A DNA stretch of 64,000 nt. Source: Pseudocitrobacter corydidari (GTDB lineage: Bacteria > Pseudomonadota > Gammaproteobacteria > Enterobacterales > Enterobacteriaceae). Made by a program: the position numbers and the translations under genes. The stretch spans positions 1,051,111 to 1,115,110 of the forward strand of contig NZ_CP087880.1 of assembly GCF_021172065.1 (NCBI RefSeq). The letters run 5' to 3'. How positions within the stretch are numbered: the first letter of the stretch is position 1; each line of letters starts with the position of its first letter. Of this stretch, positions 63,232 to 64,000 are shown piece after piece. The notes below the pieces were generated by a model. That model ran no database searches and had not been told where the DNA came from. It saw only the letters and a list, made by a program, of their open reading frames with translations.

Positions 63232-64000
63232 ATGTCAACCGGATTACGTTTCACACTGGAAGTGGATGGCCTGCCGCCGGACGCGTTTGCCGTGGTTTCC
63301 TTTCATCTGAACCAGTCACTCTCTTCGCTCTTTTCCCTCGATCTCTCTCTGGTCAGCCAGCAGTTTCTCTCCCTTGAATTTCAGCAGATCCTCGACAAAA
63401 TGGCCTACCTGACGATATGGCAGGGCGATGACGTACAGCGCCGGGTGAAAGGCCTGGTGACCTGGTTTGAACTGGGGGAGAACGACAAAAACCAGATGCT
63501 GTACAGCATGAAGGTGTGCCCACCGCTGTGGCGCGCAGGGCTGCGCCAGAACTTCCGTATCTTCCAGAACGAGGACATCAAAAGCATCCTCGGCACGATA
63601 TTGCAGGAAAACGGGGTGACCGAGTGGAGTCCGCTGTTCAGCGAGCAGCATCCTTCCCGTGAGTTTTGTGTCCAGTACGGTGAAACTGATTACGATTTCC
63701 TGCGCCGGATGGCAGCGGAGGAAGGCATCTTCTTTTATGAGGAGCATGCTTACAAAAGTACCGACCAGAGCCTGGTGCTGTGCGACACGGTCCGCCATCT
63801 GCCCAAATCTTTTGAAATCCCCTGGAACCCGAACACCCGTACCGAGGTGAGCACCCTCTGCATCAGCCAGTTTCGCTATAGCGCACAAATCCGTCCTTCC
63901 TCCGTAGTCGCTAAAGACTACACCTTTAAACGACCCGGCTGGGCAGGGCGTTTTGATCAGGAAGGCCAGCACCAGGACTACCAGCGCACGCAATATGAGG
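63232..64000 (+). CDS. vgrG: Type VI secretion spike protein VgrG (partial)
   Basis: The first 256 codons of a VgrG/TssI protein, open to the right edge. The N-terminal part resembles the phage gp27-like domain (FSLDLSLVSQ; VKGLVTWFELGE), followed by QNEDIKSILGTILQENGV and QYGETDYDFLRRMAAEEGIFFYEEH, which are VgrG hallmarks. VgrG trimers form the tip of the T6SS spike and carry effectors. AAGGAGG precedes the ATG. Any C-terminal effector extension and cargo genes would lie beyond the window. Confidence 0.9.
   Translation, partial: MSTGLRFTLEVDGLPPDAFAVVSFHLNQSLSSLFSLDLSLVSQQFLSLEFQQILDKMAYLTIWQGDDVQRRVKGLVTWFELGENDKNQMLYSMKVCPPLWRAGLRQNFRIFQNEDIKSILGTILQENGVTEWSPLFSEQHPSREFCVQYGETDYDFLRRMAAEEGIFFYEEHAYKSTDQSLVLCDTVRHLPKSFEIPWNPNTRTEVSTLCISQFRYSAQIRPSSVVAKDYTFKRPGWAGRFDQEGQHQDYQRTQYE

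Overview
The window is a chromosomal segment of a gamma-proteobacterium of the family Enterobacteriaceae. Many proteins are close to their E. coli counterparts in length and sequence (ThrS, IF3, PheST, PpsA, SufABCDSE, Lpp, PykF, Ndh). The genus is not E. coli or Salmonella. The Lpp N-terminus (MNRTKLVLG), the gene order and the accessory genes fit Enterobacter or a near relative such as Lelliottia, Leclercia or Kosakonia. I cannot name a species from sequence alone.

Block 1 (1-21360) is collinear with the E. coli 38-min region: ydiZ-pfkB, ydiY, a small secreted protein, then the translation cluster thrS-infC-rpmI-rplT-pheM-pheS-pheT-ihfA, the B12 uptake group btuC-btuE-btuD, nlpC, ydiV, selO (ydiU), hemP, aroH, ppsR and ppsA. 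Classic regulatory devices can be read directly: a tRNA-like thrS operator, the AUU start of infC, the pheM Phe leader with its attenuator, the aroH TrpR operator, a Fur-like box at hemP and Cra-like sites.

Block 2 (21361-39318) continues with a family-3 glycoside hydrolase where E. coli has the fadK-ydiB-aroD region. It is followed by the small RNA RprA, ydiK, ydiJ, menI, an orphan short pilin-like gene, the sufABCDSE Fe-S assembly operon with a perfect Fur box, ldtE, lpp, pykF and fumD.

Block 3 (39319-56664) is an accessory catabolic and transport region between two core blocks that lie far apart in E. coli. It holds (a) a TetR regulator divergent from a dehydroshikimate dehydratase / MFS transporter / divergent shikimate dehydrogenase-like operon; (b) a four-unit REP cluster; (c) a cytosolic ModA-like protein convergent with a BtuCD-type ABC importer that carries a strong ModE-like operator, suggesting molybdate or tungstate uptake; and (d) the complete mhpR-mhpABCDFET pathway for 3-(3-hydroxyphenyl)propionate.

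Block 4 (56884-63066) is the E. coli 25-min block hinT-ycfL-lpoB-thiK-nagZ-ycfP-ndh-ycfJ. It ends at a junction with a type VI secretion vgrG gene that runs off the right edge.

The most interesting material is in block 3: the ModE-boxed importer with an unexported ModA-like partner, and the shikimate operon whose dehydrogenase-like protein lacks the serines that normally hold the shikimate carboxylate.
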